The position numbers were made by a program, and so were the translations under genes. A stretch of DNA of 64,000 nt, taken from positions 744,001 to 808,000 of the forward strand of contig JAKLMB010000005.1 in assembly GCA_022813625.1 (NCBI GenBank). The letters run 5' to 3'. Positions 43,290 to 55,505 of this stretch are shown piece by piece; the stretch's first letter is position 1; every line of letters starts with the position of its first letter. The DNA is from Aaosphaeria pasadenensis. Its lineage: Eukaryota > Ascomycota > Dothideomycetes > Pleosporales. The notes beneath the pieces were generated by a model. The model did not search any database. It had not been told where the DNA came from and saw only the letters and a list, made by a program, of their open reading frames with translations.

Positions 43290-44444
43290 AGTGTGAGTAT
43301 ATCGCACAGAAAACCTTATACCAGACCGCGGACATGAATTTAACGACGTATATGAGGAGTTTTCAGCGGAACTACTACACAATTTATGGGCATTCTCTAC
43401 GAATTGATAACATGCATAACCTATCACGTGACTGACGTCTATACCTTTTTATCACGATGTATCTCTTTATCCAATTTATACGGAGGATTAATTCCAATGA
43501 ACTCCTTTATGTCATATCTACTATATTTAAATGCCACACATCAAATCAAACAGCAACAACTCCGCTAGACGCTCACACATAAAGACCCCACCAAAGTCCA
43601 ATTTCATCGCAATTCCGAGCCAAACATGGCAGGCTTTAGGACTCAATCCAATGATTGCCTGGTATATAGACATATAGAAGATTAACATTCCTAAAGTCAA
43701 AACGTGAAATTAGGGTACAATTATCTATTAGCTACCAGCGATCGAAAAGCGCCTATCCATTATCATCGAAGCTCGGTACCTATAATCGCCATACACGCCC
43801 CACACTACATTACATCCAATAAAACCCCCCTATCCATTCACAAACCAACGATTTTGATATGACAACAATATCAACATCGCTAACGATAACCTAATCGAAG
43901 CTACAAAACCTCAGGCCCCAGAGTGGATGAGGTGAGGGGAAAAGCAACGCGCCCTCCCCACGTGATACAAAGGTGGCACTAAATTACGTTACATAGTGCT
44001 TGTAGTACGTGACTAACTACTTGTACAACTCAGCCTACTCGAAACAACAAACATACTCTCAAAACGCAATCAATCTCTTTCCTCGAATTTGATAGTTGTC
44101 CGAGAACTTGAGACGCTTATTTGTACCAGTCGAATCCAGGAGTCCAAGAATTGATCAGTTGGTTGGTGTTGAGAAATGCTTCCTCCAGTACGAGTGGGAT
44201 GATTTGCTGATGAATTGGATATAGATATCAAGACTATCGATAAAACTACGCTCCGCTATACGGAATTGTGAAGCCTCGACACATATCAGATCTGTGTGCT
44301 CTATCTGCTGTCTGAAGTCGAACGAACTACCAAATCATAAATACCTCGTGCTTCACATCTCCTGAATAACCACCAAGCCCACCCATCCATCCCATCCATT
44401 AACAACCTCTTCTAACCACCAAACCCCCTTTCCCTCCCTCCACC
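43290..44444. other. AT-rich intergenic, no gene seen
   Basis: About 1.15 kb, AT-rich from 43300 to 44300, then C-rich just before the TPR gene start (CCCTCCCTCCACCATGG). No coding or RNA gene signal. Confidence 0.45.
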
Positions 44445-46187
44445 ATGGCAACCAACGGCATCACCACCAACGACATCACCACCATCGGCATCCCCAGCAC
44501 CACCAACCCCAACTCTGACGACCCAGCCCTCTACCCCTACAACCTCGGCCCCTTCACCCGCCCCATCACCACCCCCTCCCCATCCGCCCAAACCTGGTTC
44601 AACAACGGCCTAACCTGGACCTACGCCTTCCACCACGAAGAATCCGCCCGATGCTTCCTCTCCGGCCTCACCCACGACCCGTCCGCCCCAATGCTCTACT
44701 GGGGTCTCGCATACACCCTGGGACCAAACTACAACAAACCCTGGGACATGTTCGACGACGCCGACCTTTCCCGCACCCTCAACCGGATCCGCGCCGCCAT
44801 CACAGCCGCGAAGGACTACTCCGCTAACGCCACGGAGGTCGAGCGCGCGCTCATCGACGCCATCCAGCCGCGCGTCCCGGAGACGCTGGACGAGGAGTCG
44901 TATCGCGCGTGCAATGCGGCGTACGCGGAAGCCATGGCGGATGTGTACGCGAAGTTCCCCGGGGATTTGGACGTCGCGGCGTTGTACGCGGACGCGCTGA
45001 TGAACATGTCGGCGTGGGACCTGTGGGATCTGCGGACGGGGGAGCCGACTCCGGGTGCGAGGTCGGAGGAAGCGAAGGCGGTGCTGGAGGCGGCGTTCGA
45101 GGGGGATAGGGATGGCGCGATGGGGCATCCGGGGTTGTTGCATTTGTATGTGCATTTGATGGAGATGTCGAGGACGCCTGAGGCGGCGGTCGAGGCGGGG
45201 AATGCGCTGAGGGGGTTGTGTCCTGATGCTGGGCATCTTGTGCATATGCCGAGTCATTTGGATATTCTGGTGGGGGACTACAAGGCGGCGGTTAAGGCGA
45301 ATGCGGAGGCGATTGTCGCGGATGAGAAGTTTGTGGCGAGGCATGGGGGGAGCAATTTTTATACGTTTTATAGGCTGCATGATTATCATTCGCTTATCTA
45401 CGCGGCGATGTTTGCGGGGAAGTATGGGGTTTGTATGGAGTATGTGGAGGGGATGGAAAGGTCGGTGCCGGAGGAGTTGTTGAGGATTGAGAGTCCGCCC
45501 ATGGCGGATTGGAGTGAGTCGTGGGTTTCCGTGCGGGTTCATGTGCTGGTGAGGTTCGGGAAGTGGGAGGAGTTGCTGAAGCTCGAGTTTCCGGAGGATA
45601 AGGAGTTGTACTCGGTCACGACGGCTATGTATCATTATGGCAAGGGCGTTGCGTACGCGGCTACGGGACGGGTGGACGAGGCACAGAAGCAGAGGGATCT
45701 GTTGTATGAGGCAGTGCCTCGTGTACAGCCGAGTAGGATAGCGGGAGATTTTCCAAATAAGGCGGTGGTGGTTCTGGAGGTTGCGAAGGCCATGTTGGAT
45801 GGAGAGTTGGAGTATAGGAGGGGGAACTACGGTGATGCTTTTAGGCATCTGGAGACGGCGATCGAAAGAGATGATGCATTGGTTTATGCGGAGCCATGGC
45901 CTTGGATGCAGCCCGTGAGACATGCTTATGGGGCTTTGTTGCTGGAGCAGGGTAGGGTGGAGGAGGCGGAGAGTGCTTTTAAAGCGGATCTAGGGTTTGA
46001 TGATACATTACCCAGGGCGAGACAGCATCCGAACAATGTGTGGGCGCTGCATGGATACTTGGAATGTCTGGAAAAGACAGGTAAAGAGGAGGAGGCAGGC
46101 AAGATACGGGAGCAGTTGGAAGCCGCTCAGTTGGAGGCGGATGAACCAGTTAAAGCGTCTTGTTTCTGTAGAACGGTCAGTAGCTAA
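44445..46187 (+). CDS. TPR-repeat protein
   Basis: Single open frame of 580 residues with a good start context (CACCATGG). The first 40 residues are Thr/Asn/Pro-rich. Helical repeat sequence follows: WFNNGLTWTYAFHHEESARC near 51, then YWGLAYTLGPNYNKPWDMF, GLLHLYVHLMEMSRTPEAAV, GDYKAAVKANAEAI, YGKGVAYAATGRVDEAQK and YGALLLEQGRVEEAESAF. The last two are typical TPR helices. His-rich positions (FHHEE, HLVHMPSHLD, RLHDYHS) resemble an uncharacterised bacterial and fungal TPR family, and their conservation could point to metal or catalytic roles; this is inference. The C-terminus ends KASCFCRTVSS. No signal peptide. A 437-codon frame on the opposite strand is a shadow caused by codon bias. Confidence 0.8.
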   Translation: MATNGITTNDITTIGIPSTTNPNSDDPALYPYNLGPFTRPITTPSPSAQTWFNNGLTWTYAFHHEESARCFLSGLTHDPSAPMLYWGLAYTLGPNYNKPWDMFDDADLSRTLNRIRAAITAAKDYSANATEVERALIDAIQPRVPETLDEESYRACNAAYAEAMADVYAKFPGDLDVAALYADALMNMSAWDLWDLRTGEPTPGARSEEAKAVLEAAFEGDRDGAMGHPGLLHLYVHLMEMSRTPEAAVEAGNALRGLCPDAGHLVHMPSHLDILVGDYKAAVKANAEAIVADEKFVARHGGSNFYTFYRLHDYHSLIYAAMFAGKYGVCMEYVEGMERSVPEELLRIESPPMADWSESWVSVRVHVLVRFGKWEELLKLEFPEDKELYSVTTAMYHYGKGVAYAATGRVDEAQKQRDLLYEAVPRVQPSRIAGDFPNKAVVVLEVAKAMLDGELEYRRGNYGDAFRHLETAIERDDALVYAEPWPWMQPVRHAYGALLLEQGRVEEAESAFKADLGFDDTLPRARQHPNNVWALHGYLECLEKTGKEEEAGKIREQLEAAQLEADEPVKASCFCRTVSS

Positions 46188-46385
46188 GTGTAGCATTCTG
46201 TATGAATTGACGATTTAAATTTCTTGATCCTTCGATTTCATATCTATGAATATCTTCAAGTTCCTGACTGTCGAGATTCTAAAGAGATTGCCTCTAATAT
46301 CTCATCCAGCTTGAAGACATGACGTGTCTAAGTGGATCTTCTTATGTCCATTCATATTATCAAGCATCTCCATCATAGCAACCAC

Positions 46386-49351
46386 TCAGACCTGGAAGTC
46401 ATTCGTAGCACTGGGCCACTCTTGATCAAACAGCTTGTTCACTCGCTTGAGAATGCGTGTCCCACCCATCACCGCCTGATACTCATTTATGCGTTCTTCC
46501 GAACTCATCGCAACGAAAGCCTGCAGTCCGAAAACACTGAAGGACTCTGAGTAAGGGCTAGACTCAGTTGGGTGATGTTCGATCGTGAACTCAACTGGAA
46601 CCCGCAATGACGCGAGGATGACTTGAGCAGCATAGGGGTTGAGACCAGCACGGCGGAGGAACAGTTCCCACTACGGTAGTGTTAGTCCAATTGATCCCCG
46701 AAGGGAGATATATGGAGCAATGTGACATACCAGAGTCTCATCTTGCAAAATCCTGATGTCGCCGATGTCCTTCGATCCATGGAGTAGACCCCGACTCGCC
46801 ATTTCTATCACGATCTGATGTGCAAGTGCGACATCTCCACCGGGCACATATATCACCGAGATAGTAGCCTGTAATTTGGACGTGAACTTCTCGAGACCCG
46901 CCATTGCCTCTTGGTCACGCGCATCGTTCAGTTGGACTGAACCTTGCAGCTCGACATCACGACGAAGACCTTCGCTGACCAAGACGACAAGTCGCTCGTA
47001 TCGGTTTTGGAGGTGGATCACCCTTTCTAGCAAAGGTGGTCTCCCTACTTGACCTGGAAGAGTCCGTTGTTTTACTTGCTGTAGATTTGTGACAATTAGT
47101 CCAGTCGATGGGGACAATATCAGATCTGCCTCCTTTGAGGGACTAAATGGTGAGTTGAAGTCCCGTTCAATAAATTCAGCATCAGGATATTTCTTTTCGA
47201 CTTCTCGTAGCAGTGAGCGCTGTTGTAAAAATGCAGAAGAGATTATGAACGAACACGGTGCAAGCGCTTCTGGTAGGGAAGGGAGTTCCAAATCCTTTTG
47301 CTTCTCTTCCGCATAGGGAGGCATAGAGTCTTGAGCATGTGAATGATACAGCATGTTGGCTGAATCTCTTTGGGAGTTGGAATTGGGACGAGTAAAGATA
47401 GGATTTCCAGGCTGGACAAAACTCGGCCTGTCCTCCATGCCATTTTCCAGGGCTGGCTGCTCTTTTTGTTGTTTGAATCTCTTCATGGCTGCGGAAACGC
47501 TAAGCATACCCCCAAACATAAGGCTACTATCCCTCTCTTGATGCTTCCGCTCTGACTGTACCGGTTCGACAGGCGGATGGTGCACTGGTATAGTAGACTC
47601 ATGCGTATCGTCATTTGATTTATCGGTTACCAGTGTGATATGCAATCCCGCTTGCCTCTTGGATTCGAGTCGACCAATCTCCTCTTCCATCTCGAGTTTA
47701 CGCTTTCTGATCAGTGCATCAATGTCTGTCGGTTCTTCGAATTCCCCATGATCAATTTCATCTTCATCTTCCTCGAACTCTAGCAACCTAAGACCATCTC
47801 GCTTCCACAGATCAGTAGAACTGTTCGCGATTTCGTTTTCTGATGGCTTGGCGACCAGCTTCTCAACGACTTCTTCCCCGTGCAGTGATTCGGAGAGGTT
47901 GAAGGAAGGCGTGTTTAACGGGAATGGAATCCACTCAAGAAACCTTTCCATTGCCGACACGCCATTCCATAAGGCATGTACCTTGAACTCTTCGTGCTTG
48001 ATACGGGATAGATATCTCCTCTGGGCATCCAGCTCTGTATCTCCTGGTCTGCGTTCATCATCTTTCAAGAGGGAAAACTCGTCCCATGGAGCTAATGGGA
48101 CTGTGGAATCAATCTCGGGAACATCCACCCTCTTCGTTGTATCGGCATCAGACAGTTTCTCGTTGTTCAACCTTCTGTTTGCCTCTTCTGCTTGAGCCTT
48201 GAAGAACACCGAAAAGCTCTCATCCGAACCAATGACACTGTCGCCAAACTCGTATTTTGAGGGGAGCTCGGGTATGTACTCGTGCAACAACTCCGGGAAT
48301 GATACCGATTTCATCTTCTTCATTGGAGAGTTGGAGAAGATGGGCGGAGTGAGGGGACATTCAACTTTGAGGTCTTCTGCTTTGCGCTTGGACGATGGCG
48401 ATTCGACGGCTTCTGTAATTGACTTCATTGCGTCCAAGTCCACAACAGAGTCATCGTGGATACTGTCATAGACGATGTCCGCGAGAAAATCGGTCGTCTC
48501 CGAGTCCGCCACCAATTCATCCGCTTTCATCACAGCCCCTTCTAATACCTTCAACTCCGCAGCTGTAGATCCAGAGCCATCAGACAACAACTCCAAACGA
48601 TTCCCCGGCGACGAAGGAATATACGGCGTCAACGGCGGCGAAACAGGCAGCAAAGGAGGCGTAATCGGCACCAACGCCGGATTCTTTCCTCGTCAGCACA
48701 ATCCCCTCATCATCTACACTATCCCTCCTTACTTACCTTCTTAAACCCAATCTCCCCAGCAATAACCCTCTCCCTATCCCCGTCCGTAACCCCATCCTTC
48801 ACCGCACCCTGCAAAAACATCAAGTCCTCCCTCGTCACCGATAACTTCTCACAGCCGACCCGACGCCGCGCAGCGTGAGCATACTTCTCATACCACGGTG
48901 GCCATTCGAGCCCCTCGTCACGCTCAACGTCGACAGGCTCGCGGGGGATGTTGAGGTTCGTTAGGAGCGGCACGGCTACGCTTCCGAAGTGGAGGAGATC
49001 GAGCTCGTTGTCAGAGCGTAGGAGTGGGAGTTCTTGTTTCAGGGCTCGCGCGCGTTTTCTAGTGTTCGAGTTAGGGTCGGTGAGATGTATTGGGCTGTTG
49101 CAGTGGGTGTGGGTGTCGTGGAAGGAGCGGAGGAGAAGTGCGGCTTCTTTGCTCAGGTGGAGTCGCTCTTTGAGGATTGCGTTGAGAGTCTGTTGAGTGA
49201 ATGGGAGGTCTGAGATGTTATCGTTTACAGTGAGGGTGTGGATTGAGTTGAGGTTGTTGCGGGTGAGGAGCGGTTCGGTGGTGTAGTCTTTGCATAGGCC
49301 GTGGAATCGTGCGTATTCTAGTACGGTCGGCTCGACATTGACAGGCTCCAT
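46386..49351 (-). CDS. XPF/ERCC4-like protein, candidate ZIP2/SHOC1 ortholog
   Basis: Exons 49351-48737, 48683-46731 and 46670-46386 give 950 residues. The N-terminal 200 residues are helical; the middle is acidic and disordered. From about residue 680 the sequence resembles a degenerate XPF nuclease domain: PCSFIISSAFLQQRSLLREV, then a strand in the place of the XPF GDYxxxxxxxxERK active site, reading EADLILSPSTGLIVTNLQQV, then YERLVVLVSEG where XPF has its VLLIE strand. The catalytic Asp and ERK residues are not present. A helix-hairpin-helix-like stretch (WELFLRRAGLNPYAAQVIL) follows at about 857, formed exactly across the last splice. A dead XPF fold plus HhH is the layout of ZIP2/SHOC1, which promotes meiotic crossovers with SPO16. 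The gene name is inference; the dead-nuclease reading is moderately firm. Confidence 0.6.
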
Positions 49352-49801
49352 TATGGACTGTCAGTTAGAGAATAATAAGTTAATTGAAACAATTAGAATT
49401 AGAGGGTGGGGAAGTTAGAATAAGGTAGAAGAGGTCGGCGACAGGTCTAGGTCGTGGCTGCCTCTTTCGCATATGGTCTTAGCCTCAGGCGTATCCCATC
49501 GACACAGCACAGTTCACATCTCTAGTAAATCCAAAGATCATTGATATTAATTCTTTTGTATTGAGCTCATTTTAGTCTCTCATTATATACGTTCTGTAGT
49601 AAGGTCTGGCCTCTTGTCTCGCCAAATGAAGGGTATTTTGAAATGTGTGTGTTCAGATCGCTAAAATCGCAGCATCAAGTTTTGTTCCATAACGCCTAAA
49701 GGCGTTTCCATCATGAATGTGGTAATGTGAAAGTCATGTAATGCAACCTGCTCATTGGCCTTGTTGCAAGCAGAATAAGAATAAGGGGTTAAGACGGATG
49801 T
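49352..49801. other. Intergenic, no gene seen
   Basis: A 450-base gap holding the promoter of the XPF-like gene and the 3' flank of the dioxygenase gene. Nothing else recognised. Confidence 0.4.
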
Positions 49802-51090
49802 CTAGTCATTGTAGTTGACAATGCCAGATCCGTCCTTGTTGGCCTTGGGGATGCCATAGCGCTCGGAGAGATCTTCCTCCTGAGACTTGCTGTTGGGATC
49901 GAGGTAAGGACGCTCGGCCTGGCAGCAGACGCGGACAGCATGCCTGCGGTGAGGTGCGAAACCGTAGGAAGCAGAATGGTTCTATTTGACGTTAGCTTTG
50001 TACTGTCTTCGAGAATTCATCGCTACTTACGGTGACACGGTTGTCCCAGAAAGCAACGTCATCCTTGTTCCACTGGAACCTGGCGTGGATTTCGGGAGAG
50101 GTAGAGACAATCTCGTTCAGGTAGGAGATAATGACGTCGCTCTCGGTCTTGGGGATACCAACAATCTTGGTAACGAAGCCTGGGTTGAAGAACAGAGACT
50201 TCCAGCCGGTGACGGGATTGGTGCGGATGAGAGGGTGTTCAGTTGTCACTGGCTCACGACGTACGGTACGGCCGAGTTCACGGGTACCTTGAGCCTGAAG
50301 CTCGGCGGAGTGGATAGCTGTGAGTCCTTCAAGGTATTTCTGCATGCCAGCGGAAAGCTGGTCATAGGCAGCATACTGAGAAGACCAAAGAGTGTCACCG
50401 CCGCCTCCACGGGGTGGACCAGTCAAGACCTTCAAGGAGGTATAGGATGGCGGTTGGACTTCATATGTCACCTTGAAGCTGTTAGCAATGCTTTGGGAGT
50501 GCAAGTCGATAAGATTCACTTACATCGGAGTGCCAGAGGAAGCTGGGAGTGAAGAGGGCGCGGAGGTCAGGCGAGTTCTCTCCGGTGTAGACGACGTGCA
50601 CATCCTCGAGTCCTTCACGCCTTGGGGTGGCAGTGGTCGCGTGACTGTGAAGAGTTCCAAAGTACTTGCCAAGCTCTCTCTGCTTGTCGATGTTAAGATT
50701 CTTCTGGTTACGGAAGAAGACGACACCTCGAGTGGCAATGAGTCGGGCAAGATCATTCTTCTGGGCATCGGTGAGATTGGCGAGGTCGACACCGTGAACT
50801 TCGGTGCCGATCTTGGGGTTGTAGTCGAAGACGTCAGTTGCGGATGCTAGGAGGTTCTTGAATTGAGGGTCGCCGAGAAGACCTTTATCCTCGTAAGGTA
50901 CCTCGGTCAAGGCTGGCCATGTGACTTCTGGGAAGCGAGGTCGAAGGTCTTCATATTCGTAAGTCTCGTCATGCTGGGTGACGGTGTTGCGGCCAGGTGT
51001 ATAGTTCAGCGCATTTGTTTTGGGTGTATGCTTAGTACCCGCGACACTGGCCTGGGTGAATTGGGCTGGATCAACAAGACCTGGGGCCAT
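49802..51090 (-). CDS. TauD/TfdA-type Fe(II)/2-oxoglutarate dioxygenase
   Basis: Non-heme iron dioxygenase related to taurine and sulfonate dioxygenases. Exons 51090-50524, 50471-50031 and 49981-49802 give 395 residues. The HxD iron motif is WHSD (His187, Asp189), completed by V after splicing. The distal His is likely His338 in WDNRVTNHSAS, with the 2-oxoglutarate-binding Arg in the following HRRHAVRV. Other family blocks are FDYNPKIGTEVHGVDLANLT, GVVFFRNQKNL, LGKYFGTLHSHATTATP and PPRGGGGDTLWSSQYAAYDQ. The first 75 residues are a leader typical of fungal members. Such enzymes often release sulfite from taurine or alkylsulfonates for sulfur scavenging, but many fungal paralogs have other substrates, so the reaction is not fixed. 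Confidence 0.92.
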
Positions 51091-54000
51091 TGTACTCTAG
51101 GTCAACGGTAGTTGTCGATGTTATGGTTGGGTGAAGGACTCTGAAAAGATAGATGTCCGGCGATATGACGACCAATCTAGCGGAGTGAGACGGGTGGCGT
51201 AACTGGTCAACTTTGACTAGTCCTGGGTGTACTTCAACTTCAATGGATGATAGAGAAGAGGAAGAAGAACAAGAGGTGGACGAAGCTGTTTTAAAGTTGA
51301 TACTGAGGATTGTGAGAGTGGAAAGATGCAAGTAATAGAGGGGGAGGGGAGATATAGCAGTTATAAAGGGCCCGGCCTTGGGCGGACTGTTGTAGTAATT
51401 AGCATATACGATGGAGTGGACTAGAGTCTCAGGCGTGAAGTTGCGCAATCGCACACAATCGCAGCTCGCACAGACGGTAAACCTGGTAGTATCAGACTAT
51501 CAGTCGCCCCCCCTCCGCTTCCTTACGTCTCTTGCTTAGTTGCTTCCATTCTTCCCCACATACGCTAAAACTTCCCAGCGCTGCTCACCTCCCGGATCTA
51601 TCCATATGCAGGAAATGAAACCGTGCTACACTGCATGTCCTTGCAGCTCGCATCGAGGGAGGAGCGGGAGTAAGTGGCTGCAAGTTGGCAATCTCAACCA
51701 CTCGGCTGAGTTAATGAAGGTTGGCTGATCTTTGGCATGTGTTGCAGGTCTGGTTGAATGATTCAATTCCGATCCAGGACTTTTCAGACTTTGAGAAGCA
51801 GAATTTGTCTACGTGGGTCAAATACGGTACGAGTCCGACACAAAGACTGTAGACACCCACGCTAATACTTCACACCATACTATACGAGTAGTACACTCGT
51901 AACATTGGGATGTCATGGACAGTGCTGTAGCTTGTAGTTAGGTATGACATGGCCGCGACGAGGGCGAGGAGAGAAACGGCAATCCGGGGTAGCCCGGCGA
52001 TATCGTCGAGCTTTGATGTGATTTCAAAGGCAAAGGCAGAAGATTCCCGAAGGAATTCCTGATTGACGGAGAAGGGCAGCCCGCATTGGAGGGGAAATGT
52101 CCCGAGCCGATGGTTGGTGTGCTATTCTAATACGTCTCGGGCTTGACTTGGGCAATTGGATTGGATCTGGATAAGCATTGATTTATACACATATGTATAT
52201 AAGCAATTGATGGACGGAGTACACAGTGTGAAACAGCCATGGATGGTATCTCATTCGCAACGACATACGATGACTTGAATCATGAAACACGGAAGAATTG
52301 AGGATTCGATAAGGCAAGCAAGTGATGGATGATATACGAGACGCAAAACAAAAAAAGAGGTTCCTTGACCGACGTTGGAATTTAGTAGGAGCCGCAACGC
52401 CATCGTCCGGATTGGGTAATGGTGTAGGGGCGCACGAGCCAATCGAGGTATTGCACCATCAACGTCGCTCATGACGCCTTCAGGGACAACTCGATCCCGT
52501 TCACTCCTCCTACACAGTACAACATCGGAACACCTCGAAACCATGTCATTGTTGCTTGCATCGATGCATTCATAATCCATATCACTCACCGCAATTTGCA
52601 ACTTTCTTCATCCATGCAAGATATTCTCAGAAGCTTCCAGCCGTTGTTTAGTCCTGATGGACCTGAGATTGACTGATTTGATATCACAATGAGACATCAA
52701 CCCGACGACTGTATAAGATAACAAATCTCTAGCACACATCAGCTGCTAATGACCATGGTCACATCATGTAACCGACTCAAGTATCAAAGCCGTCCATCAG
52801 CTATCTATCCTCAAAGCGCTTAATTATAGTCCCATCACTTAGACTCAAGACGGGAATATCAAGCACACTCCCTCCACAAACCACAGTGACAAAACACCCT
52901 CGTGGCGTCAACGTTACGTACTCTAGATCCATCATCTACACTAACCATCTATACAAACACAAATCTTCTCAGTCTCGGCTGGAGATTAGACGCCGTCGTG
53001 GCGTTTGTGGGGTTACTGTATCATAGATTCTCCACCATTCTACACACACTGTACCATCATTCGAATTGCACCATCGTATGTACTGTCATGGATCATCCAC
53101 CCGATTCATCAGGCATTCCAACCTCCCCGGCATCCCCTCTTTTGTTATCAGATTCAAATCAGGATCTGATAATCCCTCTGAATGTATCGTCTCATCACGC
53201 AACACCTCACTCTTTCTCCATCTTGGTCCTTCATCCGCTGTATACACACATCATTTACTTTCAACTACCTACCTATTAACCATTTCCTACCAACTATAAT
53301 CATACCACGCAAGCACCTCTCCTTCATCTACTCCCCTTCCAACCTACCCAGCAAGCGCCACCACACCACACCAATCCATCCATCTATCCATATATCCACT
53401 CCTCCAGACCAAGTTCCCCTCGTCCCAATCTCCCAGCCTCCCGATACCATTCACGCCCAATCCAGTCCATTTCAATCCTCCGGCATCGGCAGCATCAATA
53501 TAACCCTTCCCCCTACCTCCATCTCTCCTAAAGCACGCATCATGCATCACTCATGCACACACTATAAGCTGCACATGCATTCTCTCCTGACACCCATCTC
53601 CTCAATGTCGCCCGATCCAATCGACTCCGTCTACCTATGCCTACTGCCCACAAGCTAGTTTTATGTACGCTTTCTCCTTAGCCAGCTCCTTACAGTGTGT
53701 AAAGGATGGTAAGAGATGGTAGGAGACTGTAAATGCACGCTTTCTTCCTCTTGAAAGCTATGAACGCTTGCAGGCGGAAAATTCTATGTGGTAACCTCCC
53801 GTACTAGTGTCTCTGTGCTCTTGACACCTCCTACGGTGGGAAACTGTGCTAGACACTGAGTTGGAAACTGTGTAGTACACCTCGGAGCCAAACTAACATT
53901 CTAACCAACAAACTTTCAAACAAAAAAACCACGAGAACCCCCCTTTGCTCCAGTCCCCTTCCCCCTGCCCATTCACTGCACTCCTCTCTCATCCCTCCCC

Positions 54001-55505
54001 TCCGCTATACAGCCATACACACGCTACACCTCCCAGCAAAACCCCAACGCCAACTGTCCCGTGATTCTCCGCCTCCCTATAGCCAGAACCAAACACAGAG
54101 GCAAAACAAATAATACATAGATACACGTCTTCTTCTATTGCACCAACCAATCACCCTTTTCGTTCCCATCTTTTTTACCTTTGGTTGTACTTTGATCGTT
54201 GGTCGTCATCATGGCTTCACGTGACATCACACTTTCCCACTCAATGGAGTCGTAATAGGAACAAGTCATGACAACCACTGTATACTTTCGGATGCAGTCA
54301 GTCAATTAGTGTAGCGTAATTACACATAACCCTATATCACTAACACATTCAATCTCAAAAGAATCCTACATGGTTCTACACCTTTCTTCTATTCTATTTA
54401 ATATGTATAATTAAAAAAATTAAACCAGTGAGTCGGATTGAGGTGATCAAGGTATATATGTACAGTACAGTACATGATGATAAGTGAGCAGTACAGGTGG
54501 GAGTGTGATCGAATATGACATACGTGTACGGCGTGTTAAGAAATCCACATCTTAAGACTCAAGGTATCTGTTAGTCGAGACCGGCCCGTATCGGCTATGA
54601 CTAGAAAGGAATATATGCAGTTTCTGCCTGTCATTTGTACGATACTGGCTGAACGATTGGAATTTACTGCATTTCCAACGGACGGGTTGTATGGAAACAA
54701 GACATCACAAAACACGATGCAGTAGAAGCATTAGTTATGATCAAACGTTCATCTCGATTGCATTTCGCTCCGTACTGAATTCCCACTCCCATCCCTCTCA
54801 CACATGCTCTCTGTTTCCGTTCGGTAACCACAAACACGCACGGCATACTACGCAAAATGTACACGAACGGAAGTCAAAATACCCAGAAGAACCAATCTTG
54901 TTCGCGCCGCCGCCGCCGCCGCATCGTCGGCAGAAAAGGTTACCTCCACCCCCCAAAGCGAAAGGGCAAGAGAGAAGAGAAAAAGAAAACACGCCTTGAT
55001 AACTCCGGCTGTACCATTCCGCCCATCCATCCACGTGTTAGATTGAGTTTTGATTTTCGTCGTGCAAAGAAAAAATGATGGAAAACAACACCCCCTATTC
55101 GGAGACAGGCTGGCTTTCGGGGGGTAAATGATGATGCTGTTGCTGCTGCTGTTGAAAATAATCTGACAGGGGGAGGCCCAAAAAAAACCCAATGGCCAAT
55201 TCTTCTATATGATACTTGTTTTAAAAGGAAGATGGGCAACCAATTTCTCAAAGGATTCTGAGCCGTTCAACTCCTGCCGAATCCTTCTTCGCCCAACCCA
55301 CGAACCAATGACGGATAAAATGGCGACGAGTAGAAGGAGGCGGCGGACGACCCACCAGACCCAATCTGAGGCGGTGAAAGGGGCCCTTTGGAATCGATCG
55401 TCAGAAATGCTCAAGGTACGAACGAAAGCCGATAAAGAGACGGACGGAAAGTGGAAGACGTGACTCAAATAATAGGGCAGGGGGGGATCGTGTAAGACGG
55501 ACAAC
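51091..55505. other. Gene-poor 4.4 kb interval
   Basis: The longest interval without a supported gene. The segment 52880-53660 is CT-rich with long frames of Ser/Pro/His/Ile-rich composition that look like chance. The segment 54380-54520 is AT-rich. A run of CGCCGCCGCCGCCGC lies at about 54905. No tRNA, transposon domain or repeat pairing was recognised. It probably includes the dioxygenase promoter, the GT15 3' UTR and perhaps non-coding transcripts. Confidence 0.45.

Noticed and set aside
44610..45923. 437-codon open frame antisense to the TPR gene
   Set aside because: Arg/His/Pro-rich composition without domains; explained by the strong third-base bias of the sense gene.
53182..53658. 158-codon frame in the gene-poor interval
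   Set aside because: Low-complexity Ser/Pro/His/Ile content from CT-rich DNA, with no domain, splice structure or partner exon.
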